Shown here one piece after another: positions 26,120 to 35,477 of a stretch of DNA of 64,000 nucleotides. The stretch's first letter is position 1, and every line of letters begins with the position of its first letter. The notes below the pieces were generated by a model that had not been told where the DNA came from, did not search any database, and saw only the letters and a program-made list of their open reading frames with translations. This DNA is from Nostoc sp. T09 (GTDB taxonomy: Bacteria > Cyanobacteriota > Cyanobacteriia > Cyanobacteriales > Nostocaceae): assembly GCF_002154695.1 (NCBI RefSeq), contig NZ_MTAV01000001.1, forward strand, positions 1 through 64,000. The letters are read 5' to 3'. The position numbers and the translations under genes were made by a program.

Positions 26120-27778
26120 CTATGGGCGTTGGATAATAGTTTCTAGTACCCGACGTTTAGCTTTGGGGTCAATCCCGATTAAGCGCACATATTCTCCTTG
26201 GTATTCAGCAACTTGTGCTTCTAAGGCAGAGATCGCTTCTCTTTCAGAATTTGCTTGAATAGGACCGCTACTCGTCCAAGAACCTGTACGGAATCTTCTT
26301 TGGTCTACGTGCTCAACGCTAATTTTATACCCACCACGAAGTAATTGCCGTAGCTGTTCTACTACTTCTCCACTTAAGCGGGTGCTAGTTGCTTGTGCTG
26401 TTGCTGTTGGCGCACTGGCAAATGATTTCTGGCTGCTAGATGGTGGATTAACCTGACCATTTGGACGTTGGATAATGCTTTCCAATACCCGTCGTTTGGC
26501 TTTCGAGTCAATACCAATCAAGCGCACGTATTCACCTTGATGGTTATTGATACAATCTTCCAAGGCAGCAATTACGTCATTGGTAGAATTAGCGTTAATC
26601 GGCTCGCAGCTTTGCCAGGAACCTGTGCGGAAGCGTCGCTCATCTACATGTTCTGTGCCGATTTTGTAACCACCTGCCAAGAGTTGGCGGATTTGTTCCA
26701 CAGTTTCAGCACTGAGTTGCCCGTTGCCAGCACTGTTACCGTTACCGTTACTGTTAGTATTAGCTCTGTAGCTGCCATTAGACTGAGCAGCAGGATCTCT
26801 AAAGTTGGTAGGTGCTGAAACTGTACCATCTGGTCGTTGAATGATGGTTTCTAACACGCGCCGTCTATTTTTGTCGATACCAAACAACCGCACATACTCG
26901 CCGCTGTGGTCTCTTACGCAACTTTCTAAAGCTGCGATCGCTTCACCAATAGATCTGGCATCCAATGGTTTGCAACTAGTCCAAGAACCAGTGCGAAACC
27001 GTCTTTCGTCTACGTGTTCCGTGCCAATTTTATACCCTTGCTCTAACAAATAGCGCACCTGCTCTATTGTTTCCGCACCCAAGCTCTTACTCGCCACTTC
27101 ACTACTCCTTTCTAGCTCTAAAACAGTAATACCATTACTTCTAGAAGATTTTTTTAATTCATCCCGGATGGGTGTAATACATTTACTATCAGCAACACAG
27201 AGATAACCCGCTCGCAGTGACTGATTAATTCCCACTACATGATGGGTAAATTCCTGGTCCTGCGCTTGTACATCTGGTAGACGGTCAGCTTGCTGTTGAT
27301 TAGTAATGATCGCTCCTGAAGGTACATACTTACCAGGGGGAATTTCGACGTCTTGAATCAAAGCGTGCATCATTACAATGCAACCTGCACCCACTCTGGC
27401 ATTAAATACTGTAGAGCGAAAGCCAATAAACGAATTAGCCCCAACATAAGCTGGCCCGTGAATCAAGGCCATGTGGGTAATGGAAGCATTTTTACCAATC
27501 CATACCGAGTATTGCTCTTGGTCATCACCAATTACTCGACCTTGCTCCAAGCCATGAATTACTACACCATCTTGAATATTAGTGTTTTCACCTATAAAAA
27601 AAGGTGTACCTTCATCGGCTCTAATTGAAGTTCCCGGAGCAACGATTACATTTGCACCTATGCGCACGTCTCCAATCACGTTGGAAAACGAATGTACAAA
27701 TGTGGTTTCATGGATTTTTGGCTCAGCCAAGCTCCTCGACCACGGGGTTGGGGGTGCCACCGTGTTGCTGACTGCCAT
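26120..27778 (-). CDS. ccmM: Carboxysome core scaffold and gamma-carbonic anhydrase CcmM (CcmM-58)
   Basis: 552 residues with a strong AGGAGGA site. Residues 1-205 are the gamma-carbonic-anhydrase trimer domain. The zinc ligands His75, His102 and His107 and the redox pair Cys194/Cys200 fall at the numbering reported for the active Thermosynechococcus enzyme, so this CcmM should be an active carbonic anhydrase. Three Rubisco-small-subunit-like modules follow, each with [19 protein letters not shown] and ending RVLExIIQRP. Modules 1 and 2 keep a cysteine pair (SWTSC/LESC, SWQSC/LEDC), and module 3 has lost it. The modules cross-link Rubisco in the carboxysome core. An internal start for the short form is described separately. 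Confidence 0.97.
   Translation of the reverse strand: MAVSNTVAPPTPWSRSLAEPKIHETTFVHSFSNVIGDVRIGANVIVAPGTSIRADEGTPFFIGENTNIQDGVVIHGLEQGRVIGDDQEQYSVWIGKNASITHMALIHGPAYVGANSFIGFRSTVFNARVGAGCIVMMHALIQDVEIPPGKYVPSGAIITNQQQADRLPDVQAQDQEFTHHVVGINQSLRAGYLCVADSKCITPIRDELKKSSRSNGITVLELERSSEVASKSLGAETIEQVRYLLEQGYKIGTEHVDERRFRTGSWTSCKPLDARSIGEAIAALESCVRDHSGEYVRLFGIDKNRRRVLETIIQRPDGTVSAPTNFRDPAAQSNGSYRANTNSNGNGNSAGNGQLSAETVEQIRQLLAGGYKIGTEHVDERRFRTGSWQSCEPINANSTNDVIAALEDCINNHQGEYVRLIGIDSKAKRRVLESIIQRPNGQVNPPSSSQKSFASAPTATAQATSTRLSGEVVEQLRQLLRGGYKISVEHVDQRRFRTGSWTSSGPIQANSEREAISALEAQVAEYQGEYVRLIGIDPKAKRRVLETIIQRP
27095..27109 (-). promoter_or_regulatory. Internal ribosome-binding site and GTG start for CcmM-35
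   Basis: On the minus strand AGGAG (27109-27105) is followed after 7 bases by an in-frame GTG (27097-27095) at codon 228, just before the first Rubisco-small-subunit-like module. Translation from here gives 325 residues, about 35 kDa, the size of the short CcmM known from other beta-cyanobacteria. Confidence 0.85.
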
Positions 27779-27813
27779 CGCGAGATTCCTCCTAAATTAA
27801 GCTTTTGCCAATG

Positions 27814-27842
27814 GTCAATAGTCCATAGTCAATAGTCCATAG
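27814..27842. repeat. Tandem repeat in the ccmL-ccmM gap
   Basis: Two copies of GTCAATAGTCCATA, itself two related heptamers, lie within the 105-bp gap. They probably form part of the untranslated operon mRNA. Confidence 0.8.
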
Positions 27843-27883
27843 TAAAAACTATTGAACCTTGACCTTTTACTCTTGACTCTTGA

Positions 27884-28186
27884 CTATCTATATTGGTCTT
27901 TCTTGCTGTAAATGAGACGATCTTCAACATGAATAGTATCAATAATCGCCACCACTGCTGCATCTAACGGACGATGTTCGTTTCCAGGAACTTGACGAGC
28001 GGCACTACCACGACTGAAAAGCACCCACTCATCTACTCCTGCACCGACTGTATCTGCTGCTACTTCATATTTTTGCAGGAGGTTTCCTTCTTCGTCTACT
28101 AATTGCAACAACAGTAGTTTCACACCTCTAAGACTTGGATCTTTTTGTGTGCTAACTACTGTGCCACGAACTTTGGCAATTTGCAT
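27884..28186 (-). CDS. ccmL: Carboxysome shell vertex protein CcmL
   Basis: 100 residues, the usual length of the pentameric BMC-vertex (EutN/CcmL) family. MQIAKVRGTVVSTQKDPSL at the start, GVKLLLLQLVDEEG, and the conserved AADTVGAGVDEWVLFSRGSAAR loop identify it. Pentamers cap the twelve corners of the icosahedral carboxysome. The gene lies 6 bp after ccmK1, so translation is probably coupled, and 105 bp before ccmM. Confidence 0.97.
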   Translation of the reverse strand: MQIAKVRGTVVSTQKDPSLRGVKLLLLQLVDEEGNLLQKYEVAADTVGAGVDEWVLFSRGSAARQVPGNEHRPLDAAVVAIIDTIHVEDRLIYSKKDQYR

Positions 28187-28192
28187 TACAAA

Positions 28193-28537
28193 TTATGGTC
28201 TTCTGCCGAAAGGACGAATGGCGTTGACATTTTCCCGGAATTGCTCTACATCTTCTGTATAACGAATTGGCAGGACGTATTCCAAGTTTTCGTGAGGACG
28301 AGCAATGATGTGAGTAGACAGCACTTGTCCGCCATTGACTCGCTTCACTGATTCCACGCCTGCGGCTACGGAAGCTTGTACTTCCGAAACATCTCCCCTA
28401 ACGATAACTGTAACCCGACCACTCCCAATTTTCTCGTAGCCTACCAAAGTGACGCGAGCAGCTTTCACCATTGCGTCTGCTGCTTCTACTACTGCTGGAA
28501 AGCCTAGCGTTTCTACCATTCCTACTGCGATCGACAT
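28193..28537 (-). CDS. ccmK1: Carboxysome shell hexamer protein CcmK1
   Basis: 114 residues with one BMC domain. The pore-loop region reads [20 protein letters not shown]. Compared with the neighbour it has an extra C-terminal tail of about 12 residues ([13 protein letters not shown]), the feature that separates CcmK1 from CcmK2 in well-studied strains. Hexamers tile the flat facets of the carboxysome shell and let bicarbonate pass. It is the second gene of the operon, 89 bp after ccmK2. Confidence 0.94.
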   Translation of the reverse strand: MSIAVGMVETLGFPAVVEAADAMVKAARVTLVGYEKIGSGRVTVIVRGDVSEVQASVAAGVESVKRVNGGQVLSTHIIARPHENLEYVLPIRYTEDVEQFRENVNAIRPFGRRP

Positions 28538-28626
28538 TAGTTCTAACCCTTATTTAAAGTTTTTAGATTTGGAAAACAAAAGCACTCAATAAGGCAACCC
28601 CGTTAACTACTTTGTTTAAACGGTTT

Positions 28627-28935
28627 TTAAGTGCGGAACTGTTCTACGGCTTCGGTGTAACGAATCGGCAGGACATATTCCAGGTTTTCATGGGGACGAG
28701 CAATGATGTGGGTGGATACCACTTCACCACCATTTACTCTTCTGGCTGCTTCGACCCCAGCTGCTACTGAGGCTTGCACTTCCGATACATCACCCCGCAC
28801 AATCACTGTGACTCGCGCACTACCAATTTTTTCATATCCAACTAATGTTACACGAGCGGCTTTCACCATCGCATCAGCAGCTTCTACTACTGCTGGAAAG
28901 CCTTTAGTCTCAATCATTCCAACTGCAATTGGCAT
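28627..28935 (-). CDS. ccmK2: Carboxysome shell hexamer protein CcmK2
   Basis: 102 residues, a single BMC domain ([36 protein letters not shown]) without an extended tail. AGGAG lies just upstream of the ATG. It is the main facet protein and the docking site for the CcmN peptide. It is the first gene of the ccmK2-K1-L-M-N-O operon and diverges from ndhF4, so the 591-bp gap between them should hold both promoters. Confidence 0.94.
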   Translation of the reverse strand: MPIAVGMIETKGFPAVVEAADAMVKAARVTLVGYEKIGSARVTVIVRGDVSEVQASVAAGVEAARRVNGGEVVSTHIIARPHENLEYVLPIRYTEAVEQFRT

Positions 28936-29526
28936 CGCAGAACTCCTACAAAATTAATCCAATCAGTACTGAGGTTTGAAATTGTTGACGGGGAAGCTCA
29001 TCTTGAGCTAAGAAAACACTTCCAAATTAAGCATAGGAAAGCTTGGCGTTCCTGGCAATATAAATCACTATAATAGTTTATGATAATAACGTTTAAGAAA
29101 ACTTAACATAAATTAATGCTGTCATTTGGTTAATGAAATTTCACGGATTGCTAGAGCGGCCAACTAAGCTTTATAATTTTTTAATTACATTTGTCAAACC
29201 CAGATTAATAAACTCTGTAATTTAATCTCAAGCGGAAGAAGAGAAGCTTAGATACTTTATCTGAACTGCTTTTCCTGAAATTTTCTTGTTTATACAAGCA
29301 CAGTCTAAAAGATATATAAGTTTTTATAATAAGCTATATAAATTGGCAATGTAGAAGTAGGAATTCCAATGCTATAAGTAAAGTATAGAGTAAGAATTAA
29401 ATATTTTTATTGTGTCATTACAGTTTTTATCACTATGTAATGTCAAGCTAATTATATAGAGAATATTTTTTATAAAAGCTGATTTTAAACAAGGCATTCC
29501 ATCCTGAGTAGTCCAAGGGAATTTAA
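28936..29526. promoter_or_regulatory. Divergent regulatory region between ccm and NDH-1 CO2-uptake operons
   Basis: 591 bp, strongly AT-rich, with no credible gene. Both inorganic-carbon operons start from it in opposite directions. Several TATAAT-like boxes are present, too many in this composition to choose one. A LysR-type site (T-N11-A) could well be present but cannot be told from background by eye. Confidence 0.55.
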
Positions 29527-31383
29527 ATGAATCAATTTTTCTACATCACAAGTTGGTTTGTGCCTGTTTATGGTCTAATAGGTGCTGTTTTAACCTTGCC
29601 GTGGGCAATGGGAATTATTCGGCGAACAGGACCAAGACCTGCGGCATATTTCAACTTGTTGACCACTATTGTGGCTTTTTTCCATAGCCTATTCATATTT
29701 CAACATATCTGGGATAAAGAGCCAGAAAATTTGTTGATTAACTGGTTCAAAGTAGCAGATTTAGATTTATCCTTCGCTTTAGATATTTCACCAGTTAGTG
29801 TTGGAGCAACAGTTTTAATTACCGGATTAAGTGTCCTAGCACAAATTTACGCGCTAGGTTATATGGAAAAGGACTGGGCGTTAGCGCGTTTTTTTGCGCT
29901 GATTGGATTTTTTGAAGCAGCGCTCTGTGGTTTAGCCATCAGTGACTCCTTGTTTCTCAGCTATGCCCTTTTGGAAGTCCTGACGCTTTCCACTTACTTA
30001 TTAGTAGGATTCTGGTATGCACAGCCCTTAGTTGTGACAGCAGCACGGGATGCATTTTGGACGAAACGGGTAGGAGACCTGTTGCTGCTAATGGGTGTAG
30101 TGGTACTTTCTAGCTTGGCAGGTAGTCTGAACTTTTCCGATTTATATGAGTGGGCGCAAACAGCTAACTTAGATTCGGTTACTTCAACGTTACTAGGATT
30201 AGCATTGATTGCTGGTCCAGCAGGTAAATGTGCTCAGTTTCCGCTGCATTTATGGTTGGATGAAGCGATGGAAGGGCCAAACCCTGCCTCCGTGTTGCGA
30301 AACTCACTGGTGGTAGCTGGTGGTGCTTATTTGCTATATAAAATGCAACCTTTGTTGGCTCTGTCCCCAGTAGCGTTGAACGCCTTAGTAATCATGGGTA
30401 CGGTGACAGCAATTGGTGCAACTTTAGTGTCCTTAGCGCAAATTGATATTAAGCGGGCGCTATCTCATTCCACTAGTGCATACATGGGGCTAGTCTTTTT
30501 GGCAATGGGTTTGCAGCAAGGGGGTGTAGCCTTAATGTTGCTATTAACTCATGCGATCGCCAAAGCTCTATTATTTATGAGTTCTGGTTCCATAATTTAT
30601 ACGACCCACACTCAAAACCTCACAGAAATGGGTGGTCTGTGGTCGCGGATGCCAGCCACTACCACTGCCTTTGTTGTCGGTTCTGCGGGGATGGTAACAC
30701 TGCTGCCACTAGGAAGCTTCTGGGCAATGCTGTCTTGGGCTGATGGCTTTGTGAATATTAGCCCTTGGGTAATCGGCGTATTAGTAATAGTCAATGGTTT
30801 GACAGCATTAAACTTAACGCGGGTGTTCAGATACATATTTTGGGATACACCGCAACAAAAGACCAGACGGGCCCCAGAAGTGGGTTGGCAGATGGCATTT
30901 CCAATGGTGACTTTGACCATCCTGACGCTGTTATTACCCCTGATGCTACAGCAATGGTACTTACTACCAGATTGGGAAAGTATTAATTGGTATGTTGTGG
31001 CAATATTACTGTCTTCTACGCTGGTGGGTGTCGGTATAGGCTCTACTATGTATCTGCATAAAGCATGGTCGAGGTCAAGAATTCTGGCATGGAGATTTAT
31101 GCAGGACTTGTTGGGTTATGATTTCTACATCGACCAAGTTTATAAAGTGACCGTGGTCGGTGCAGTAGCAATACTTTCCAAGATTTCTGCGTGGAGCGAT
31201 CGCTATTTAGTTGATGGTCTTGTTAACTTGGTTGGGTTTGCAGCTATTCTCAGCGGACAAGGTTTAAAGTACAGCATTTCTGGGCAATCCCAAGGTTATA
31301 TGTTGACCATCCTCGCAGTCGTCAGCGTACTGGGCTTTTTCATCAGTTGGTCATTAGGACTATTAGATAAGCTGCCTTTCTAG
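29527..31383 (+). CDS. ndhF4: NDH-1 CO2-uptake complex subunit NdhF4
   Basis: 618 residues, about fourteen transmembrane helices of the proton-pumping ND5/NuoL type (FFALIGFFEAALCGLAISD, GPAGKCAQFPLHLWLDEAM, LSHSTSAYMGLVFLAMGL). The position before ndhD4 and cupB assigns it to the NDH-1 form that hydrates CO2 constitutively (NdhD4/NdhF4/CupB), not the respiratory NdhF1 nor the inducible NdhF3. It lies in the thylakoid membrane and drives CO2 conversion to bicarbonate with energy from ferredoxin-linked electron flow. It is the first gene of a three-gene operon. Confidence 0.92.
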   Translation: MNQFFYITSWFVPVYGLIGAVLTLPWAMGIIRRTGPRPAAYFNLLTTIVAFFHSLFIFQHIWDKEPENLLINWFKVADLDLSFALDISPVSVGATVLITGLSVLAQIYALGYMEKDWALARFFALIGFFEAALCGLAISDSLFLSYALLEVLTLSTYLLVGFWYAQPLVVTAARDAFWTKRVGDLLLLMGVVVLSSLAGSLNFSDLYEWAQTANLDSVTSTLLGLALIAGPAGKCAQFPLHLWLDEAMEGPNPASVLRNSLVVAGGAYLLYKMQPLLALSPVALNALVIMGTVTAIGATLVSLAQIDIKRALSHSTSAYMGLVFLAMGLQQGGVALMLLLTHAIAKALLFMSSGSIIYTTHTQNLTEMGGLWSRMPATTTAFVVGSAGMVTLLPLGSFWAMLSWADGFVNISPWVIGVLVIVNGLTALNLTRVFRYIFWDTPQQKTRRAPEVGWQMAFPMVTLTILTLLLPLMLQQWYLLPDWESINWYVVAILLSSTLVGVGIGSTMYLHKAWSRSRILAWRFMQDLLGYDFYIDQVYKVTVVGAVAILSKISAWSDRYLVDGLVNLVGFAAILSGQGLKYSISGQSQGYMLTILAVVSVLGFFISWSLGLLDKLPF

Positions 31384-31441
31384 GAGCCATTTGTCATTTG
31401 TCCTCCTCATCTCCCTTCCCTATCCTTAACTAGTTCTGTGT

Positions 31442-32941
31442 ATGCTAAGTGCGTTGATTTTAGTGCCATTATTTGGTGCGGCTTTGATCGGTTTTTGGCC
31501 CACTGGCATGAATGGTAAACTTTCCCGTGGGATAGCTTTACTCGTTGCTAGTATCGCCTTTGTGTGGTCGGTCGTTTTAGCTATTCAATTTAACCCTGGG
31601 CAAGTTAGTCAACAGTTTAGTGAGTTCATACCGTGGGTAGATACCTTAGGTTTGAACTATAATCTGGGAGTAGATGGTTTATCTTTGCCTTTGCTGGTTT
31701 TAAACGGATTATTGACCTGCATTGCTATTTACAGCAGCGATGAATCTCTGCAACGTCCTAGATTTTATTACTCATTGATACTGCTGTTAAGTGCTGGGGT
31801 AACTGGAGCATTTCTTGCTCAGGATTTGTTGCTATTTTTCTTGTTTTATGAATTGGAACTAATTCCCCTGTATCTGTTGATTGCAATTTGGGGTGGTGAA
31901 AGACGGGGTTACGCAGCTACGAAATTCCTAATTTATACTGCTCTTTCGGGAATTCTGATTTTAGCAAGTTTCCTTGGTCTGATATGGCTGAGTGGTGCGC
32001 CTAACTTTGCGCTAGCAACCTTAAATGCCAAGTCTCTACCGTTGGCAACGCAACTTTTGTTACTGGCAGGAATTTTAGTCGGTTTTGGCATTAAGATTCC
32101 TTTGGTTCCTTTCCATACTTGGTTACCAGATGCTCACGTGGAAGCTTCCACGCCAATTTCAGTTTTATTAGCTGGGGTATTGTTGAAATTGGGAACTTAT
32201 GGCTTACTGCGATTTGGTATGAACTTGTTACCAGAAGCTTGGAGTTATTTAGCTCCTTGGTTGGCGACTTGGGCAGTAGTAAGTGTAGTGTATGGTGCAT
32301 CTTGCGCGATCGCCCAAAAAGATATGAAAAAAATGGTGGCATACAGTTCCATTGGACACATGGGCTATATACTTTTAGGGGCAGCGGCGGCGACACAGTT
32401 AAGCGTCTTAGGTACTGTCATGCAAATGATTAGCCACGGCTTAATTTCGGCCCTACTGTTTCTACTTGTAGGTGTTGTCTATAAAAAGGCTGGGAGTCGC
32501 GATTTAGATGTCGTCCGAGGACTGCTAAATCCAGAACGCGGGATGCCAGTCATTGGTAGCTTGATGGTTTTGGGAGTCATGGCCAGTGCTGGTATACCTG
32601 GAATGTTAGGATTTATTTCCGAATTCGTAATTTTTCGGGGCAGCTTTCCAGTTTTTCCAGTCCAAACCTTGCTATGTATGATTGGTACAGGGTTAACTGC
32701 TGTTTACTTCTTGATTCTGGTTAACCAAGCCTTTTTTGGGCGTCTATCTGCACAAGTTACCAACTTACCGCGCGTGTATTGGAGCGATCGGATTCCATCT
32801 ATAGTTTTAGCTGTGCTGATTGTGATTTTTGGTATCCAACCCGCTTGGTTAGCGCGTTGGACAGAACCAACAATAACAGCAATGGTAAATACACAAAACG
32901 TAGTGGCAACGGTTGCCTTGGATAAAGCAAGTAAAAATTAA
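31442..32941 (+). CDS. ndhD4: NDH-1 CO2-uptake complex subunit NdhD4
   Basis: 499 residues, an ND4/NuoM-type antiporter-like subunit with about fourteen helices. Conserved landmarks are FLFYELELIPLYLLIAIWGG, KIPLVPFHTWLPDAHVEAST and KKMVAYSSIGHMGYI, which carry the glutamate, lysine and histidine of the proton path. The gene follows ndhF4 by 58 bp and precedes cupB by 138 bp. That order marks the constitutive, low-affinity CO2-uptake form of NDH-1. Confidence 0.92.
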   Translation: MLSALILVPLFGAALIGFWPTGMNGKLSRGIALLVASIAFVWSVVLAIQFNPGQVSQQFSEFIPWVDTLGLNYNLGVDGLSLPLLVLNGLLTCIAIYSSDESLQRPRFYYSLILLLSAGVTGAFLAQDLLLFFLFYELELIPLYLLIAIWGGERRGYAATKFLIYTALSGILILASFLGLIWLSGAPNFALATLNAKSLPLATQLLLLAGILVGFGIKIPLVPFHTWLPDAHVEASTPISVLLAGVLLKLGTYGLLRFGMNLLPEAWSYLAPWLATWAVVSVVYGASCAIAQKDMKKMVAYSSIGHMGYILLGAAAATQLSVLGTVMQMISHGLISALLFLLVGVVYKKAGSRDLDVVRGLLNPERGMPVIGSLMVLGVMASAGIPGMLGFISEFVIFRGSFPVFPVQTLLCMIGTGLTAVYFLILVNQAFFGRLSAQVTNLPRVYWSDRIPSIVLAVLIVIFGIQPAWLARWTEPTITAMVNTQNVVATVALDKASKN

Positions 32942-32946
32942 AATAT

Positions 32947-32996
32947 GGAGATTGGGTTTGTAGTAATGCATCATCCTTACTACAAACATAATCTCC
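32947..32996 (+). other. Strong stem-loop between ndhD4 and cupB
   Basis: GGAGATT pairs with AATCTCC and, inside, TTTGTAGTAA pairs with TTACTACAAA across a 10-base loop, with a 3-by-3 internal bulge. It begins 5 bp past the ndhD4 stop. No T-run follows, so it is more likely an mRNA-stabilising or processing element than a terminator. Confidence 0.75.
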
Positions 32997-33079
32997 AAGC
33001 TGGTAATTAATAACTAATTAATCGCCGATAATAAGCAATTACAAATAAATAATATTTTTACTGTTTTGGAGAAAAAATA

Positions 33080-34210
33080 ATGGTAACGATACAAAATAAG
33101 CCGTATAACAATCCCTTAGCTGAGTATATCAAACGCCTACAAACAGGTGAAGCACTACTTGCTGATAGCTCACAGAATGTTTTAGAAGTAGTTGGCATTC
33201 TCAAAAGCTATGGTGTAGTTCTAGATGCATATTCAAACAATCTTATCTACATTGCCGATCATCAATTCTTAGTATTTTTTCCCTTTTTTAAATACTTTAA
33301 TGGTAAATTTTCTTGGCAGAAATTATTCCGTCACTGGTGGCATGACAGAATTAATTTTGAATATGCCGAGTATTGCATGAAGTCCATGATGTGGCATGGT
33401 GGCGGTGGACTAGATACATATTTAGATACTAAAGAATTTCAAGCAGCAGCCCAAGCTGTAATTGCAGCCAAATTTAAAAATAATCCCTTAGTGCAGGTAG
33501 TAAATAAACTGTTTCCCGATTTCTTAATTGAACAGTTGCGTGTTTCTGCATACTACAGTGGTTTGGGGCAATTCTGGCGTGTTATGGCTGATATCTTTCT
33601 AAACCTATCAGACCGCTATGACCGAGGCGAAATTCAAACAATTCCCCAAGTTGTAGATCATATAAAAGCAGGGTTAGTAGCAGATGCAGCCAAGCCAATT
33701 ACTTACGAAGTAAAAATTGATAACAAAGTTTATGAAATCCTGCCTAAAAAACTTGGTCTAACCTTCTTAGCAGATACAGCAATACCTTATGTAGAAGCAG
33801 TTTTCTTTCGGGGAACTCCTTTCTCTGGGACAGTTACCTACAACGCTCAAGCATATCAAATTCCCCCCGATCAAGCTCGCTTTCAATATGGTGCATTATA
33901 TGCAGATCCTTTACCCATTGGTAGCGCTGGTATTCCTCCCACCTTATTAATGCAGGATATGCGGCATTATCTGCCAGAGTATTTGCATGAAGTTTATCGT
34001 CGCACTCCTCGCGGTGAAGATGATTTACGAGTGCAAATTTGTATAACTTTCCAAAAATCGATGTTCTGTGTAACTACAGCCGCGATTTTGGGATTGATGC
34101 CTTATCCTTTAGATAGTGAAGATCCATCTGAACAACAAGCGAATCAAGTTTATTTAGAAAAATGGATGGAACGTTTCCAAACTTCGCGTTTGCTGGATGT
34201 TAATCAGTAA
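33080..34210 (+). CDS. cupB: CO2 hydration protein CupB (ChpX)
   Basis: 376 residues, a soluble protein that docks on the NdhD4/NdhF4 arm and converts CO2 to bicarbonate, acting as a vectorial carbonic anhydrase without resemblance to known ones. The family is recognised from its N-terminal part (PLAEYIKRLQTGEALLAD), the HWWHDRINFEYAEYCMKSMM stretch rich in His and Cys, and MRHYLPEYLHEVYRR. GGAG lies 10 bp before the ATG. CupA is the paralogue of the inducible complex. I choose CupB from the order F-D-Cup and from the absence of cupS, so that sub-assignment is inferred. Confidence 0.88.
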   Translation: MVTIQNKPYNNPLAEYIKRLQTGEALLADSSQNVLEVVGILKSYGVVLDAYSNNLIYIADHQFLVFFPFFKYFNGKFSWQKLFRHWWHDRINFEYAEYCMKSMMWHGGGGLDTYLDTKEFQAAAQAVIAAKFKNNPLVQVVNKLFPDFLIEQLRVSAYYSGLGQFWRVMADIFLNLSDRYDRGEIQTIPQVVDHIKAGLVADAAKPITYEVKIDNKVYEILPKKLGLTFLADTAIPYVEAVFFRGTPFSGTVTYNAQAYQIPPDQARFQYGALYADPLPIGSAGIPPTLLMQDMRHYLPEYLHEVYRRTPRGEDDLRVQICITFQKSMFCVTTAAILGLMPYPLDSEDPSEQQANQVYLEKWMERFQTSRLLDVNQ

Positions 34211-34252
34211 ATCAGCACATTTTTTCAGATAAACGACAGAATATGCTAATCT

Positions 34253-34303
34253 ACGAAAGTAAGTTTTTAGGCGTCTATCCCTAACTTTACTTTCGTTTTT
34301 TTT
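34253..34303 (+). terminator. Intrinsic terminator of the ndhF4-ndhD4-cupB operon
   Basis: ACGAAAGTAAGTT pairs with AACTTTACTTTCGT (one bulged T), followed by a run of eight T. It starts 43 bp past the cupB stop. Confidence 0.9.
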
Positions 34304-34356
34304 GCTGACGCTGTCTGTAATTAATAAACCTTGCCTAATTGCAGGATCAATCTCAG

Positions 34357-35214
34357 ATGTATCTCAATCGCTACAAAAATCTCCATCTGATTCAGCAACT
34401 CGATCCTGTGATAGATCATTGCCAAATTTATCGCATAATGATTGGCTACGAATTTCCTTGGGAAATGACAAGAGCGCTGGAAGTGTCTTTAATGCGAACT
34501 TACTGTATTCCCAGCATTTCTAAATTATTGGATAAAACAGGGGAATTTTATCACCGTCCGCAAAAACGGTATGACGATACAGGCATAATTGTAGGGGAAA
34601 TTGGCAAGTGGGGTTACGATAGCGATCGCGGCAAACAAGCCATGCAACGTATGAATGCAATCCACGCCCGCTTCAAGATTGACAATGCCGATTTTTTGTA
34701 TGTACTTTCGACATTCATTTACGATCCAATTCGCTGGAATGCCAGTTTTGGTTGGCGGTTGATGTGCGAACAAGAGAAATTAGCAGCTTTTTACTTCTGG
34801 CGGGAAGTAGGGAAGCGGATGCATATTCAAAATATCCCCGAAACCTACGAAGAATTTGAACGCTATAACCGCGACTACGAACAGGAAAACTTTCGTTATT
34901 CTGATACAAATCGCCGAGTAGGAGAAGCAACCCGCGATTTGTTTTTGAGTTGGTTTCCTGGTTGGATGGGTTCAGGTTTAAAACCTTTAGTATATGCTTT
35001 ACTTGATGATACAATGCTCAATGCCTTTGGGTTTGAACATCCTTCCCCATTCCTGCGATCGCTGCTTGCAAATATACTCAAACTCCGAGCTAGATTATTG
35101 CGTTTCTTCCCACCGCGAAATCAGCCACACTTCTTTATTGATTATCCTATTCGTAGTTATCCAAATGGTTATGAAATAACTAATTTAGGTCCAGCAGAAA
35201 ATGGTAAAAGATGA
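34357..35214 (+). CDS. MpaB-type oxygenase-family protein (DUF2236)
   Basis: 285 residues from the ATG at 34357. The frame opens six codons earlier at a TTG without a good ribosome-binding site. The protein has the all-helical pattern of the rubber-oxygenase / MpaB / DUF2236 family: RMNAIHARFKIDNADFLYVL with its conserved His, YDPIRWNASFGWRLMCEQEK, and the late FPPRNQPHFFIDYP. Relatives bind haem b and oxidise polymers or modify secondary metabolites. The role in cyanobacteria is not known. It begins 54 bp past the cupB-operon terminator, so it is probably separate from that operon. Confidence 0.82.
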   Translation: MYLNRYKNLHLIQQLDPVIDHCQIYRIMIGYEFPWEMTRALEVSLMRTYCIPSISKLLDKTGEFYHRPQKRYDDTGIIVGEIGKWGYDSDRGKQAMQRMNAIHARFKIDNADFLYVLSTFIYDPIRWNASFGWRLMCEQEKLAAFYFWREVGKRMHIQNIPETYEEFERYNRDYEQENFRYSDTNRRVGEATRDLFLSWFPGWMGSGLKPLVYALLDDTMLNAFGFEHPSPFLRSLLANILKLRARLLRFFPPRNQPHFFIDYPIRSYPNGYEITNLGPAENGKR

Positions 35215-35277
35215 ATTTTTGACAATTGGAGAAAAAGTGCGTAGACGCAAAGCAGTGAGGGGGTCGCAGTCTTGGAT

Positions 35278-35319
35278 GCCACTTGCTTCAAGCCGGGGAA
35301 CCCGTCCAAGGCAGTGGCT
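35278..35319. repeat. 42-bp dispersed repeat, copy 2
   Basis: Matches 16180-16221 at 40 of 42 positions, including the GCCACT/AGTGGC ends. Here it lies in a GC-rich 160-bp gap (about 35240-35400) that also contains GCGCAGCGGTAGCGACGCAG and other dispersed-repeat sequence. It lacks the inverted termini that frame copy 1. Confidence 0.8.
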
Positions 35320-35477
35320 CCGCTTTCCGTCGATTGCGTTAGCGCAGCGGTAGCGACGCAGGAGCGTCACCCCCGAACCCGGAGGGCTTGTCCTTGGACA
35401 TCACTAATTCCAAGAAATTAGACAGAACTCTTGCATTCTCCTCTGCGCCTCTGCGTGAGAAAAAAATCCTTATAACC

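Noticed and set aside
29527..34210. Assignment as the inducible NdhF3/NdhD3/CupA operon
   Set aside because: The order F-D-Cup, the lack of cupS and the neighbouring ccm operon fit the constitutive NdhF4/NdhD4/CupB set better. A tree would settle it.
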